This document shows, piece after piece, positions 1 through 5,635 of a DNA stretch of 6,442 nucleotides. The first letter of the stretch is position 1; each line of letters starts with the position of its first letter. Source of the stretch: Pseudolabrys sp. (lineage in GTDB: Bacteria; Pseudomonadota; Alphaproteobacteria; Rhizobiales; Xanthobacteraceae); NCBI GenBank assembly GCA_029945495.1, contig JAQSCR010000661.1, forward strand, positions 1 through 6,442. The letters run 5' to 3'. The notes under the pieces were generated by a model that did no database searches, had not been told where the DNA came from, and was given only the letters and a program-made list of their open reading frames with translations. The position numbers and the translations under genes were made by a program.

Positions 1-393
1 GCCTTCGCCAAGATCGGCCTGGTGCCGGATTCCGGCGGCACCTGGTTTCTGCCACGCCTGGTCGGCGCCGCGCGGGCGCGCGCGCTGTCGCTTCTCGCCG
101 AGCCGTTGCCGGCCGAGACAGCGGAACAATGGGGCCTGATCTGGAAGGCGGTCGACGACGACAAGCTTCTCACAGAGGCGGAAAAGATGTGCGCGCAATT
201 CGCCGCCGGCCCGACCTTCGGCCTGGCGCAGATCAAGCGTGCGCTCGACGCCTCCGAGACCAACGACCTCGGCACGCAGCTCGAGCTCGAGCGCGACCTG
301 CAGCGCAAGGCCGGGTTCTCGCCGGATTACGCCGAGGGCGTGCGGGCTTTCATGGACAAGCGCGCGCCGGTCTTCACCGGCAAGGGGGACTAA
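1..393 (+). CDS. paaG: PaaG, ring 1,2-epoxyphenylacetyl-CoA isomerase (3' part; 5' end outside window)
   Basis: This crotonase-superfamily enzyme isomerises 2-(1,2-epoxy-1,2-dihydrophenyl)acetyl-CoA to oxepin-CoA, the step after ring epoxidation. The frame is open from the first base, so the gene enters from the left; about 130 residues remain of the roughly 260 usual for the family. The visible part begins AFAKIGLVPDSGGTW, the conserved stretch lining the active site in crotonases. It continues with PTFGLAQIK, ETN, LERDLQRKAG and YAEGVRAFMDKRAP.FTGK, a C-terminal signature I recognise from E. coli PaaG and which favours PaaG over the related hydratase PaaF. The oxyanion-hole half lies outside the window and cannot be judged. 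The TAA stop at 391-393 directly abuts the GTG of paaI, which implies co-transcription. The assignment is by remembered family resemblance. Confidence 0.9.
   Translation, partial: AFAKIGLVPDSGGTWFLPRLVGAARARALSLLAEPLPAETAEQWGLIWKAVDDDKLLTEAEKMCAQFAAGPTFGLAQIKRALDASETNDLGTQLELERDLQRKAGFSPDYAEGVRAFMDKRAPVFTGKGD
384..389 (+). promoter_or_regulatory. Ribosome binding site of paaI, inside paaG
   Basis: GGGGGA lies about four bases before the GTG at 394 and within the last codons of paaG. It supports the GTG start, which otherwise has no leader because it directly follows the paaG TAA. The location suggests reinitiation by ribosomes finishing paaG. Confidence 0.55.
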
Positions 394-831
394 GTGAACG
401 CCGACGAATTGGCACAAGCCTGCGCGAAGGCGATGTGGGCGGACGACGAAGCCAGCCGCGGGCTCGGCATCGAGCTGATCTCGGTCGGCCCCGGCCGCTC
501 GGAAGTGGCGTTGACCGTAGCCAAGCGCCACGTCAACGGCCATAACATCTGCCACGGCGGCTTCATCTTTACGCTGTCCGATTCCGCCTTCGCATTTGCC
601 TGCAACACTTACAACCAGCGCACCGTCGCCCAGCACTGCGCCATCACCTTTCTGGTCGCCGGCAAACTGGGCGACCGACTGACGGCACGCGCGGCCGAGC
701 GCCACCGCGCCGGGCGCTCCGGCATCTACGACATCACGGTCACGCGGCAGGACGGCACGGTCGTTGCCGAATTCCGCGGTCATTCACGTACCATCGAAGG
801 CGAACTCGTGCCCGGCCTCGCGGCCGGCTGA
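394..831 (+). CDS. paaI: PaaI, hotdog-fold hydroxyphenylacetyl-CoA thioesterase
   Basis: A 145-residue single-domain hotdog thioesterase that hydrolyses ring-hydroxylated phenylacetyl-CoA thioesters, thought to free CoA when the pathway stalls. The family signature is complete: NGHNICHGG at residues 48-56 followed by FTLSDSAFAFACN. Asn48, His54, Gly55 and Asp63 match, with a constant two-residue offset, the Asn/His/Gly/Asp active-site set I recall for E. coli PaaI (catalytic Asp61). The C-terminal strands GIYDITVTRQDGTVVAEFRGHSRTI are also typical, and the length is normal. The GTG start at 394 touches the paaG stop, and a G-rich ribosome site at 384-389 lies inside the end of paaG. This start gives the usual spacing of about 47 residues before the motif, whereas the next in-frame Met (residue 14) would shorten the N-terminal helix. 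Translation is probably coupled to paaG. Confidence 0.93.
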   Translation: MNADELAQACAKAMWADDEASRGLGIELISVGPGRSEVALTVAKRHVNGHNICHGGFIFTLSDSAFAFACNTYNQRTVAQHCAITFLVAGKLGDRLTARAAERHRAGRSGIYDITVTRQDGTVVAEFRGHSRTIEGELVPGLAAG

Positions 832-832
832 G

Positions 833-841
833 CAGGGAAGG
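833..841 (+). promoter_or_regulatory. Ribosome binding site of paaK
   Basis: CAGGGAAGG fills much of the 18-bp gap between paaI and paaK, with an eight-base spacer to the ATG at 850. It is the strongest Shine-Dalgarno match on the plus-strand block and fixes the paaK start. Confidence 0.7.
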
Positions 842-849
842 CGGCCAAC

Positions 850-2160
850 ATGCTCGACAAGTCCTACCGGCCCTATGGCCTCGATCCTATCGAGACCGCA
901 TCGCGCGACGAGATTGCCGCGCTGCAGACGCAGCGGCTGAAATGGTCGCTCAAGCACGCCTATGACAATGTCGTCGCCTATCGCCGCAAATTCGACGACG
1001 CCGGCGTGCATCCGGACGACTTCAGGACATTGGGCGATCTCGCTAAATTTCCGTTCACTGCCAAACAGGATCTGCGCGACAATTATCCCTTCGGCATGTT
1101 CGCGGTCGCTCAGGACAAGATCGCGCGCATCCATGCCTCGTCCGGGACGACCGGCAAGCCGACCGTCGTCGGCTATACGCAAAAGGACATCGATACCTGG
1201 GCCGACATGATGGCGCGCTCGATCCGCGCCTCCGGCGGACGCCCAGGCATGAAAGTGCACATTTCCTACGGTTACGGCCTGTTTACCGGCGGCTTGGGCG
1301 CGCATTACGGCGCCGAACGGCTCGGCTGCACCGTCATCCCGGTGTCGGGGGGCATGACCGAGCGTCAGGTTTCGCTCATCACCGATTTCCAGCCCGACAT
1401 CATCATGGTCACGCCGTCCTACATGCTGGCGATCCTCGACGAATTCCGCGCCAAGCAGATCGACCCGCGCGGCTGCTCGCTCAAGATCGGCATTTTCGGC
1501 GCCGAGCCCTGGACCAATTCGATGCGCGCCGAAATCGAAAAGGCCTTCGACATGGACGCGGTCGATATCTACGGCCTGTCGGAAGTGATGGGGCCGGGCG
1601 TCGCCAATGAATGCGTCGAGACCAAGGACGGGCTGCACATCTGGGAAGATCATTTCTACCCGGAGGTGATCGATCCCGAGACCGGCAAGGTGCTGCCGGA
1701 TGGCGAACGCGGCGAACTGGTGTTCACGTCGCTGAGCAAGGAGGCGATGCCGGTGATCCGCTATCGCACCCGCGACCTGACGCGGCTTCTGCCCGGCACG
1801 GCCCGCAGCATGCGGCGGATGGAAAAGGTCACCGGGCGTTCCGACGACATGATGATCGTGCGCGGTGTCAACGTGTTCCCGACCCAGATCGAGGAACAGC
1901 TGCTGCGCTGCGACGGCCTGAGCCCGCATTTCCTGATCGAGCTTAACCGCGAGCAGCGGCTCGACGTCGTGCGCCTGCATGTCGAAGCGCGCGCCGATTA
2001 CGCCGACGAGGCCTCGCGCGCCGCGCAGGCCGCGTTGCTCGCGGCCCATATTCGCAACGTCGTCGGCATCGGCGTCGACATCGTCGTCGCCGATCCGGGC
2101 GGCATCGAGCGGTCCGGCGGCAAGGCCCGTCGCATCATCGACAAGCGGCCGAAGGAATAG
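850..2160 (+). CDS. paaK: PaaK, phenylacetate-CoA ligase
   Basis: A 436-residue cytoplasmic AMP-forming ligase that converts phenylacetate, ATP and CoA to phenylacetyl-CoA, the entry step of the pathway. All core motifs of the adenylate-forming superfamily are visible in order: the P-loop SSGTTGKPT at 97-105, IFGAEPW at 215-221, the aromatic-binding YGLSE at 241-245, YRTRD at 305-309, GRSDDMMIVRGVNVFP at 329-344 (the hinge to the small C-terminal domain), and a C-terminal SGGKARR whose Lys425 is the probable catalytic lysine. YGLSE and the overall length distinguish PaaK from longer acyl-CoA synthetases. The ATG at 850 has a good ribosome site, CAGGGAAGG at 833-841, eight bases upstream. The gene starts 18 bp after paaI and is probably in the same transcript. 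Its TAG stop shares its last base with the palindromic repeat that follows. Confidence 0.96.
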   Translation: MLDKSYRPYGLDPIETASRDEIAALQTQRLKWSLKHAYDNVVAYRRKFDDAGVHPDDFRTLGDLAKFPFTAKQDLRDNYPFGMFAVAQDKIARIHASSGTTGKPTVVGYTQKDIDTWADMMARSIRASGGRPGMKVHISYGYGLFTGGLGAHYGAERLGCTVIPVSGGMTERQVSLITDFQPDIIMVTPSYMLAILDEFRAKQIDPRGCSLKIGIFGAEPWTNSMRAEIEKAFDMDAVDIYGLSEVMGPGVANECVETKDGLHIWEDHFYPEVIDPETGKVLPDGERGELVFTSLSKEAMPVIRYRTRDLTRLLPGTARSMRRMEKVTGRSDDMMIVRGVNVFPTQIEEQLLRCDGLSPHFLIELNREQRLDVVRLHVEARADYADEASRAAQAALLAAHIRNVVGIGVDIVVADPGGIERSGGKARRIIDKRPKE

Positions 2161-2208
2161 CGCATGATCCCGAAAAGTGGACACCGGTTTTCGGTCAAGA
2201 TCATGCGC
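2160..2208. repeat. Rhizobiales-type palindromic intergenic element between paaK and the regulator
   Basis: An imperfect palindrome. The outer arms GCGCATGATC (2160-2169) and GATCATGCGC (2199-2208) pair perfectly over 10 bp. The inner arms CCGAAAA (2170-2176) and TTTTCGG (2188-2194) pair over 7 bp around an 11-base loop, and four unpaired bases, TCAA (2195-2198), bulge on the right side. The motif resembles a short palindrome I recall in many intergenic copies in Bradyrhizobium, Mesorhizobium and relatives; that identification is from memory. Its first base is the last base of the paaK stop codon, and it ends 17 bp before the regulator's ATG. In RNA it would form a long hairpin that could attenuate or separate regulator expression from paaK. 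No T-run follows, so it is not a classic intrinsic terminator. Confidence 0.8.
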
Positions 2209-2225
2209 AATGGAGAAAGACTCTG

Positions 2226-2855
2226 ATGGCGCGCCCACGCTCGGCCGATTACGACGGCAAACGGCTGGCGATCCTCGATCGCTCGGCCGCCGTCTTCGCC
2301 AAACACGGCTACGACCGCGCCTCGATGGCGCAGGTGGCCAAGGCCTGCAAAGTCTCCAAGGCGCTGCTGTATCATTACTACGTCAACAAGGCGGAACTGC
2401 TGTTCGACATCCTGCAGGCGCATCTTCAGGAATTGCTCGACGCGGTCGCCGCGGTGAGCCGCACGTTGCCGCCGCGCCAGCGCCTGCGCGGCTTGGTCGG
2501 CGCCTTGCTTGAGGTTTATCGCGACGCCGACGACGAGCATAAGATTCAGCTTAACGAGCTCGGCAAGCTGCCGGCCAAGCGCAAGAACCTGCTCACCGAC
2601 ATGGAGCGCGATCTAGTGCGCGAATTCGCCGACGCGATCGCCGCGGTCAATCCGGCCATCGGTGCCGACAAGTTGCTGCTCAAGCCGGTAACGATGTCGC
2701 TGTTCGGCATGATCAATTGGCAGTTCATGTGGTTTCGCGATGGCAAGCCGCTGACGCGCGAGGATTACGCCGATCTGGTCACAACGCTGGTGGTCGAAGG
2801 CGCCGCAGCGTTGACGTCGGCGCAATCGCCGTCGAAGCGCGCGTCGCGCGGGTGA
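2226..2855 (+). CDS. paaR: TetR-family transcriptional regulator, probable phenylacetate regulator PaaR
   Basis: A 209-residue one-component regulator. The N-terminal TetR DNA-binding domain is clear: a first helix ending AAVFAKHGYDRASM, then a helix-turn-helix from about residue 32 to 60 with MAQVAKACKVSKALLYHYYVNK, the family hallmark. The rest is a helical ligand-binding domain ending MSLFGMINWQFMWFRDGKPLTREDYADLV, a type found in TetR repressors that bind acyl- or aryl-CoA. TetR-type PaaR repressors that respond to phenylacetyl-CoA are known in other bacteria (for example Burkholderia), and the gene sits directly after paaK. The symbol is therefore inferred from context; ligand and targets are not shown by the sequence. 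The ATG at 2226 follows GGAG at 2212-2215 with a ten-base spacer. The gene could be read through from paaK or from a promoter I could not identify. A basic tail (SPSKRASRG) ends the protein. Confidence 0.85.
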   Translation: MARPRSADYDGKRLAILDRSAAVFAKHGYDRASMAQVAKACKVSKALLYHYYVNKAELLFDILQAHLQELLDAVAAVSRTLPPRQRLRGLVGALLEVYRDADDEHKIQLNELGKLPAKRKNLLTDMERDLVREFADAIAAVNPAIGADKLLLKPVTMSLFGMINWQFMWFRDGKPLTREDYADLVTTLVVEGAAALTSAQSPSKRASRG

Positions 2856-2857
2856 TC

Positions 2858-2962
2858 GTCATTCCGGGGCGCTCGCGAAGCGAGCGAACCCGGAATCCAG
2901 ACGTGAGTACAGAGAATCTTTCTGGATTCCGGGTTCGCGCTTTCAGCGCGCCCCGGAATGAC
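2858..2962. repeat. Bipartite inverted repeat between the convergent operons; possible bidirectional terminator
   Basis: The outer arms 2858-2872 (starting GTCATTCCGGGG) and 2948-2962 (ending CCCCGGAATGAC) pair over 15 bp. The inner arms 2884-2901 and 2921-2938 pair perfectly over 18 bp, closing a 19-base loop. Between them each side carries its own small hairpin: GCTCGC/GCGAGC at 2871-2885 with a GAA loop, and CGCGC/GCGCG at 2936-2950 with a TTTCA loop. This cross-like, nested structure resembles a dispersed palindrome I recall as common in Bradyrhizobium and Rhodopseudomonas intergenic regions. It fills the 114-bp gap between the regulator stop (2855) and the paaE stop (2970). It could therefore fold in transcripts of both operons and act as a 3' boundary or stabiliser. 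No U-tract accompanies it, so terminator function is inferred. Confidence 0.8.
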
Positions 2963-2969
2963 GGCTGAT

Positions 2970-4040
2970 TCACACCTGATCGTAATCGAGTGCGACCTTG
3001 GGCGTGACCGGATGCGCCTGACAGGTCAGCACGTAGCCGGCCTCCAGCTCCCACGGCTCCAGCGAATAATTAGTGTCCATCGTGACGGCGCCATCGGTGA
3101 CCTTGGCGCGGCAGGTGCAACACATGCCCCCCCGACATGAATAGGGCATTTCCAGCCCAGCGCGTAAGCCCGCATCGACGATGGTTTCGCCGGAACGGAC
3201 CGGAATCGAGTGCCGGGCGCCGTTGAGCATGATTTCGGCGGTCGATTCGCGTCCATCCGCGGCAATCGCACCGGCCGCGCGCGTCTCGATTGGCATGCCG
3301 TCGGTCGAGAAGTATTCAACATGAACACGTCCGGGGGCGACGCCAGCTTGCGCCAGCGCCATCTTGCCGCTTTCGACCAGCCCGCCCGGCCCGCACAGGA
3401 AGGCGTGGTCGATGGCGCCCTGCGGCAGCGTGCGCAGCAGCGCGGCTATCTTGCCGGTATCGATGCGGCCGTCGAGCATGGCGATTTCCTGCGGCTCGCG
3501 CGACAGCACGTGATGGATTGTCAGCCGGTCGAGGAACCGATCCTTCAGGTCCTCGAGCGCTTCGCGGAAGATGATGCTCTGCGTCGTCCGGTTGCCGTAG
3601 ATCAGGACGACGCGGCTCTTCTTCTCGTGCGTCAGAATGGTGCGCAGCATCGACATCAGCGGCGTAATGCCGGAGCCGGCGGCGATCGCGACATACGTGC
3701 GCGCGGCGTCGGGATCGAGCGCGACGCCGAAACGGCCCTGCGGCGTCATCACGTCGATCTCGTCGCCGACCTTGATCGAACTATTGGCAAGCGTCGAGAA
3801 TACGCCGCCGTCGACCTTCTTCACCGCCACGCGCAATTCGCCGTCATCCGGCGACACGCAGATCGAATAGGAGCGCCGCACCTCGGCGCCGTCGATCTTC
3901 GTGCGCATAGTGACGTGCTGGCCCGGCGAGAAGCGATAGGCCTCGGCCAGCTCGCGCGGCACCGCAAACGCAATCGACACCGCTTCCGGCGTCTCGCGGC
4001 GGACATCGGCAATCTTCAAGCGATGGAATTCGACAGCCAT
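2970..4040 (-). CDS. paaE: PaaE, NAD(P)H-dependent flavin/iron-sulfur reductase of the phenylacetyl-CoA epoxidase
   Basis: A 356-residue soluble reductase that passes electrons from NAD(P)H through FAD and a 2Fe-2S cluster to the PaaABC oxygenase. The N-terminal FAD-binding barrel holds RRSYSI at 55-60, the ferredoxin-reductase RxYS flavin motif. The nucleotide-binding domain follows with AAGSGITPLMS at 120-130 and LCGPGGLVE near 215-223. The C-terminal plant-type ferredoxin domain supplies Cys302, Cys307, Cys310 and Cys340 in the CxxxxCxxC...C ligand pattern. Length and domain order match E. coli PaaE, and no key residue is missing. The ATG at 4040 lies 7 bp after the paaD stop, with GAGGA overlapping that stop, so the two are probably translationally coupled. 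A run of seven G on the coding strand (3127-3133) falls in the cluster-loop codons, but the frame is intact. It is the last gene of the minus-strand operon. Confidence 0.95.
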   Translation of the reverse strand: MAVEFHRLKIADVRRETPEAVSIAFAVPRELAEAYRFSPGQHVTMRTKIDGAEVRRSYSICVSPDDGELRVAVKKVDGGVFSTLANSSIKVGDEIDVMTPQGRFGVALDPDAARTYVAIAAGSGITPLMSMLRTILTHEKKSRVVLIYGNRTTQSIIFREALEDLKDRFLDRLTIHHVLSREPQEIAMLDGRIDTGKIAALLRTLPQGAIDHAFLCGPGGLVESGKMALAQAGVAPGRVHVEYFSTDGMPIETRAAGAIAADGRESTAEIMLNGARHSIPVRSGETIVDAGLRAGLEMPYSCRGGMCCTCRAKVTDGAVTMDTNYSLEPWELEAGYVLTCQAHPVTPKVALDYDQV

Positions 4041-4044
4041 GGCG

Positions 4045-4049
4045 TCCTC
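4045..4049 (-). promoter_or_regulatory. Ribosome binding site of paaE overlapping the paaD stop
   Basis: On the minus strand the sequence reads TGAGGACGCCATG: the paaD TGA (4050-4048) is partly inside GAGGA, four bases before the paaE ATG at 4040. This supports that start and coupled translation. Confidence 0.65.
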
Positions 4050-4557
4050 AGATGCATTTGAAATAGTCGAACGGCTCGGCGCAGGCCTTGCAGCGCCACA
4101 GCGCCTTGCAGGCGGTCGAGCCGAATTCGGAGATGCGCGCCGTCTCAGTCGAGCCGCAATGCGGGCAGGCGACCTGGTCCTCGCCGAACAAAGCGCGGCG
4201 CCCGGCCTTCGCCACCGGCGGCGCGATGCCGTATTCGCGCAGCTTGGCCTTGCCGGCTTCCGTCATCCAGTCGGTGGTCCAGGCCGGCGACAGCACAGTC
4301 GTGACCTTGGGCTTGGCGAAACCGGCGTTCTCGAGCGCGACTTCGATCTCGAGCGCGATCATGTTCATCGCCGGGCAGCCGGAATAGGTCGGCGTGATGA
4401 TCGCCTCGACGACGCCGTTTTCTATCCTGATGTCGCGCAGCACGCCGAGATCGGCGATGCTGAGCACCGGAATTTCCGGATCGCAAACGCTCGCCGCCAC
4501 GGCCCAGGCGCGCTCGCGCAGCGCCGGATCGGCAGTGGTGGTCGCCATCGCGCTCAC
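4048..4557 (-). CDS. paaD: PaaD, MIP18-family factor of the phenylacetyl-CoA epoxidase, with C-terminal zinc-ribbon-like domain
   Basis: A 169-residue two-part protein. Residues 11-110 form a MIP18/DUF59-type domain with VCDPEIPVLSIADLGVL (24-40) and TPTYSGCPAM (55-64), including the conserved Cys61 of this family of iron-sulfur maturation factors. The C-terminus carries CPHCGS (131-136), Cys150, CKAC (156-159) and Cys168 in the ending EPFDYFKCI, a zinc-ribbon-like pattern characteristic of PaaD. It is required for the epoxidase in vivo in studied bacteria but is not part of the purified core, so a role in maturing the PaaE cluster is the usual inference. The start is ambiguous. GTG at 4557 overlaps the paaC TGA as GTGA, whereas ATG at 4548, three codons later, is preceded by GGTGAG. 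The longer form is listed; either gives an intact protein. Confidence 0.92.
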   Translation of the reverse strand: MSAMATTTADPALRERAWAVAASVCDPEIPVLSIADLGVLRDIRIENGVVEAIITPTYSGCPAMNMIALEIEVALENAGFAKPKVTTVLSPAWTTDWMTEAGKAKLREYGIAPPVAKAGRRALFGEDQVACPHCGSTETARISEFGSTACKALWRCKACAEPFDYFKCI

Positions 4558-5309
4558 CAGCTTGCGCCCGGATAGGCGCGCGGCACGAATTGCAGTTCGG
4601 CGAGGATGTGGCCGAGATGCTCGCTGTGGCGGCCGACGCGTCCGCCGCTCTGCATGTAGCCGTCGCGCGGGCGCTCAAGCGTCGCCTCGTTCAGAACGTG
4701 ATCGAGCGTCTTGTCCCAGGTCGCGCGCAATGAAGCCGGATCGATCGCGACGCCGGCTTCGATCAGCGCGCGCTCGATCCTGTCAGTCTCGAACATCTCG
4801 GCGGAGTAGGGCCACAACTCGTCGAGCGCATCTTGCGCGCGGCGGTGGCTTTCCTCGGTGCCGTCGCCGAGCCGGATGATCCATTCGGCGCTGTGGCGCA
4901 GATGATAGGCCATTTCCTTGACCGCCTTGGCGGCGATGGCGGCGAGCATTGCGTCCTTGGAACGCGCCAGCGCCTCGAAATACGGATGCGCGAAGGCGGC
5001 ATAGAGGAGTTGCCGCACCATGGTGGCGGCGAAATCGCCGTTCGGCTGCTCGACCAGCAGGATGTTGCGGTAGTCGGGAGCGTCGCGCAGATAGGCCAGC
5101 GCATCCTCGTCGCGGCCTTTGCCCTCGATCTCGCCGGCATAGCTGTACAGCGAGCGCGCCTGGCCGATCAGGTCGAGACCCATATTGCCGAAGGCGAGAT
5201 CTTCCTCGATTACCGGCGAATGCCCGACCCATTCGGACAGCCGATGGCCGAGCACCAGCGCGGTGTCGGCCAGCCGCAGCGTATATTGGAGCAAGGGTGT
5301 TTCGGTCAT
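4554..5309 (-). CDS. paaC: PaaC, structural subunit of the phenylacetyl-CoA epoxidase
   Basis: A 251-residue ferritin-like helical protein, close to the usual PaaC length of about 250. PaaC pairs with PaaA to form the core of the 1,2-phenylacetyl-CoA epoxidase; it resembles PaaA in fold but has lost catalytic metal binding. Recognisable segments are EDLAFGNMGLDLIGQARSLY (36-55), QPNGDFAATMVRQLLYAAF (88-106), KEMAYHLRHSAEWIIRLGDG (131-150) and the C-terminal GGRVGRHSEHLGHILAELQ (222-240), followed by FVPRAYPG. The reading frame stays open upstream to 5576, but that extension lies over paaB in another frame and encodes Arg/Ala-rich shadow sequence, so it is not used. The ATG at 5309 lies 2 bp after the paaB stop. 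A GTG two codons earlier (5315) would overlap that stop as GTGA and is a possible alternative. Confidence 0.95.
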   Translation of the reverse strand: MTETPLLQYTLRLADTALVLGHRLSEWVGHSPVIEEDLAFGNMGLDLIGQARSLYSYAGEIEGKGRDEDALAYLRDAPDYRNILLVEQPNGDFAATMVRQLLYAAFAHPYFEALARSKDAMLAAIAAKAVKEMAYHLRHSAEWIIRLGDGTEESHRRAQDALDELWPYSAEMFETDRIERALIEAGVAIDPASLRATWDKTLDHVLNEATLERPRDGYMQSGGRVGRHSEHLGHILAELQFVPRAYPGASW

Positions 5310-5311
5310 GG

Positions 5312-5599
5312 TCACATATGCCCGACTTCGTCTGGGATCTCGTAGAAGGTCGGATGCCGGTAGATCTTCGATGCGGTCGGCTCGAACATCATGTCCTTGT
5401 CGGCCGGATCGGAAGCGGTGATCGAAGCCGATGGCACCACCCACACCGACAGGCCTTCGCCGCGCCGGGTGTAAGTGTCGCGCGCGGCGTGCAGCGCCAT
5501 AGTGGCGTCGACCGCATGCACGCTGCCGACATGGCGATGCGCCAGTCCGTTGCGCGTGCGGATGAAGACTTCCCACAAAGGCCAGTTCTGGTCGCTCAT
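5312..5599 (-). CDS. paaB: PaaB, small subunit of the phenylacetyl-CoA epoxidase
   Basis: A 95-residue protein matching the short PaaB family. It begins with WPLWEVFIRTRNGLAHRHVGSVHA (6-29), continues with ALHAARDTYTRRGEGLSVWVVPS and ends MMFEPTASKIYRHPTFYEIPDEVGHM. PaaB is needed for the epoxidase and is thought to bridge or organise PaaAC dimers; it carries no cofactor. No signal peptide or membrane segment is seen. The ATG at 5599 is fixed by a strong AGGA on the minus strand (5608-5611) with an eight-base spacer. The gene lies 36 bp after paaA and 2 bp before paaC in the same operon. I found no oddities in composition or length. Confidence 0.95.
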   Translation of the reverse strand: MSDQNWPLWEVFIRTRNGLAHRHVGSVHAVDATMALHAARDTYTRRGEGLSVWVVPSASITASDPADKDMMFEPTASKIYRHPTFYEIPDEVGHM

Positions 5600-5607
5600 G
5601 ACGTGTT

Positions 5608-5611
5608 TCCT
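5608..5611 (-). promoter_or_regulatory. Ribosome binding site of paaB
   Basis: AGGA inside GAAAGGAAA on the minus strand, eight bases before the ATG at 5599. It sits in the 36-bp A-rich paaA-paaB gap, the only spacer of any size in this operon, and suggests independent initiation on paaB instead of coupling. Confidence 0.7.
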
Positions 5612-5635
5612 TTCAGCGTATTCTTTTTTGTAATT

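Noticed and set aside
129..545. 138-codon plus-strand frame across the end of paaG and start of paaI
   Set aside because: It is out of frame with both real genes and made of Arg/Ala/Gly-rich shadow sequence.
2160..2225. Promoter for the regulator gene inside the palindrome
   Set aside because: I could not find a convincing pair of -35 and -10 boxes at proper spacing; the sequence is accounted for by the repeat arms and the ribosome site.
784..2238. 484-codon open frame on the minus strand, antisense to paaK
   Set aside because: It mirrors paaK codons, is rich in Arg, Asp, His, Ala and Gly, and shows no family motif. Long antisense frames are expected opposite G+C-rich genes, and paaK has every catalytic motif.
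2717..3054. Short frames on both strands reading through the bipartite palindrome
   Set aside because: They translate the inverted repeat and gene ends. The similar peptides on the two strands (RSERTRNPDVS, KARTRNPERFS) come from the repeat symmetry, not from a gene.
3210..4061. 283-codon open frame on the plus strand, opposite paaE
   Set aside because: It is a shadow of paaE with low-complexity Arg/Ala/Gly composition and no recognisable domain or convincing ribosome site.
4833..5345. 170-codon open frame on the plus strand, opposite paaC
   Set aside because: It is a codon-mirror shadow of paaC with no motifs, and it conflicts with a well-supported gene.
5310..5576. N-terminal extension of the paaC frame (89 codons upstream of the chosen ATG)
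   Set aside because: It overlaps nearly all of paaB in another frame and encodes Arg/His-rich shadow sequence. PaaC family proteins start with the MTETPLLQYTLRLAD-like segment.
5621..5630. T-rich run TTCTTTTTTG on the plus strand as a terminator tail
   Set aside because: No G+C-rich hairpin precedes it, and no plus-strand gene ends there; it is the A-rich paaA-paaB spacer read on the other strand.
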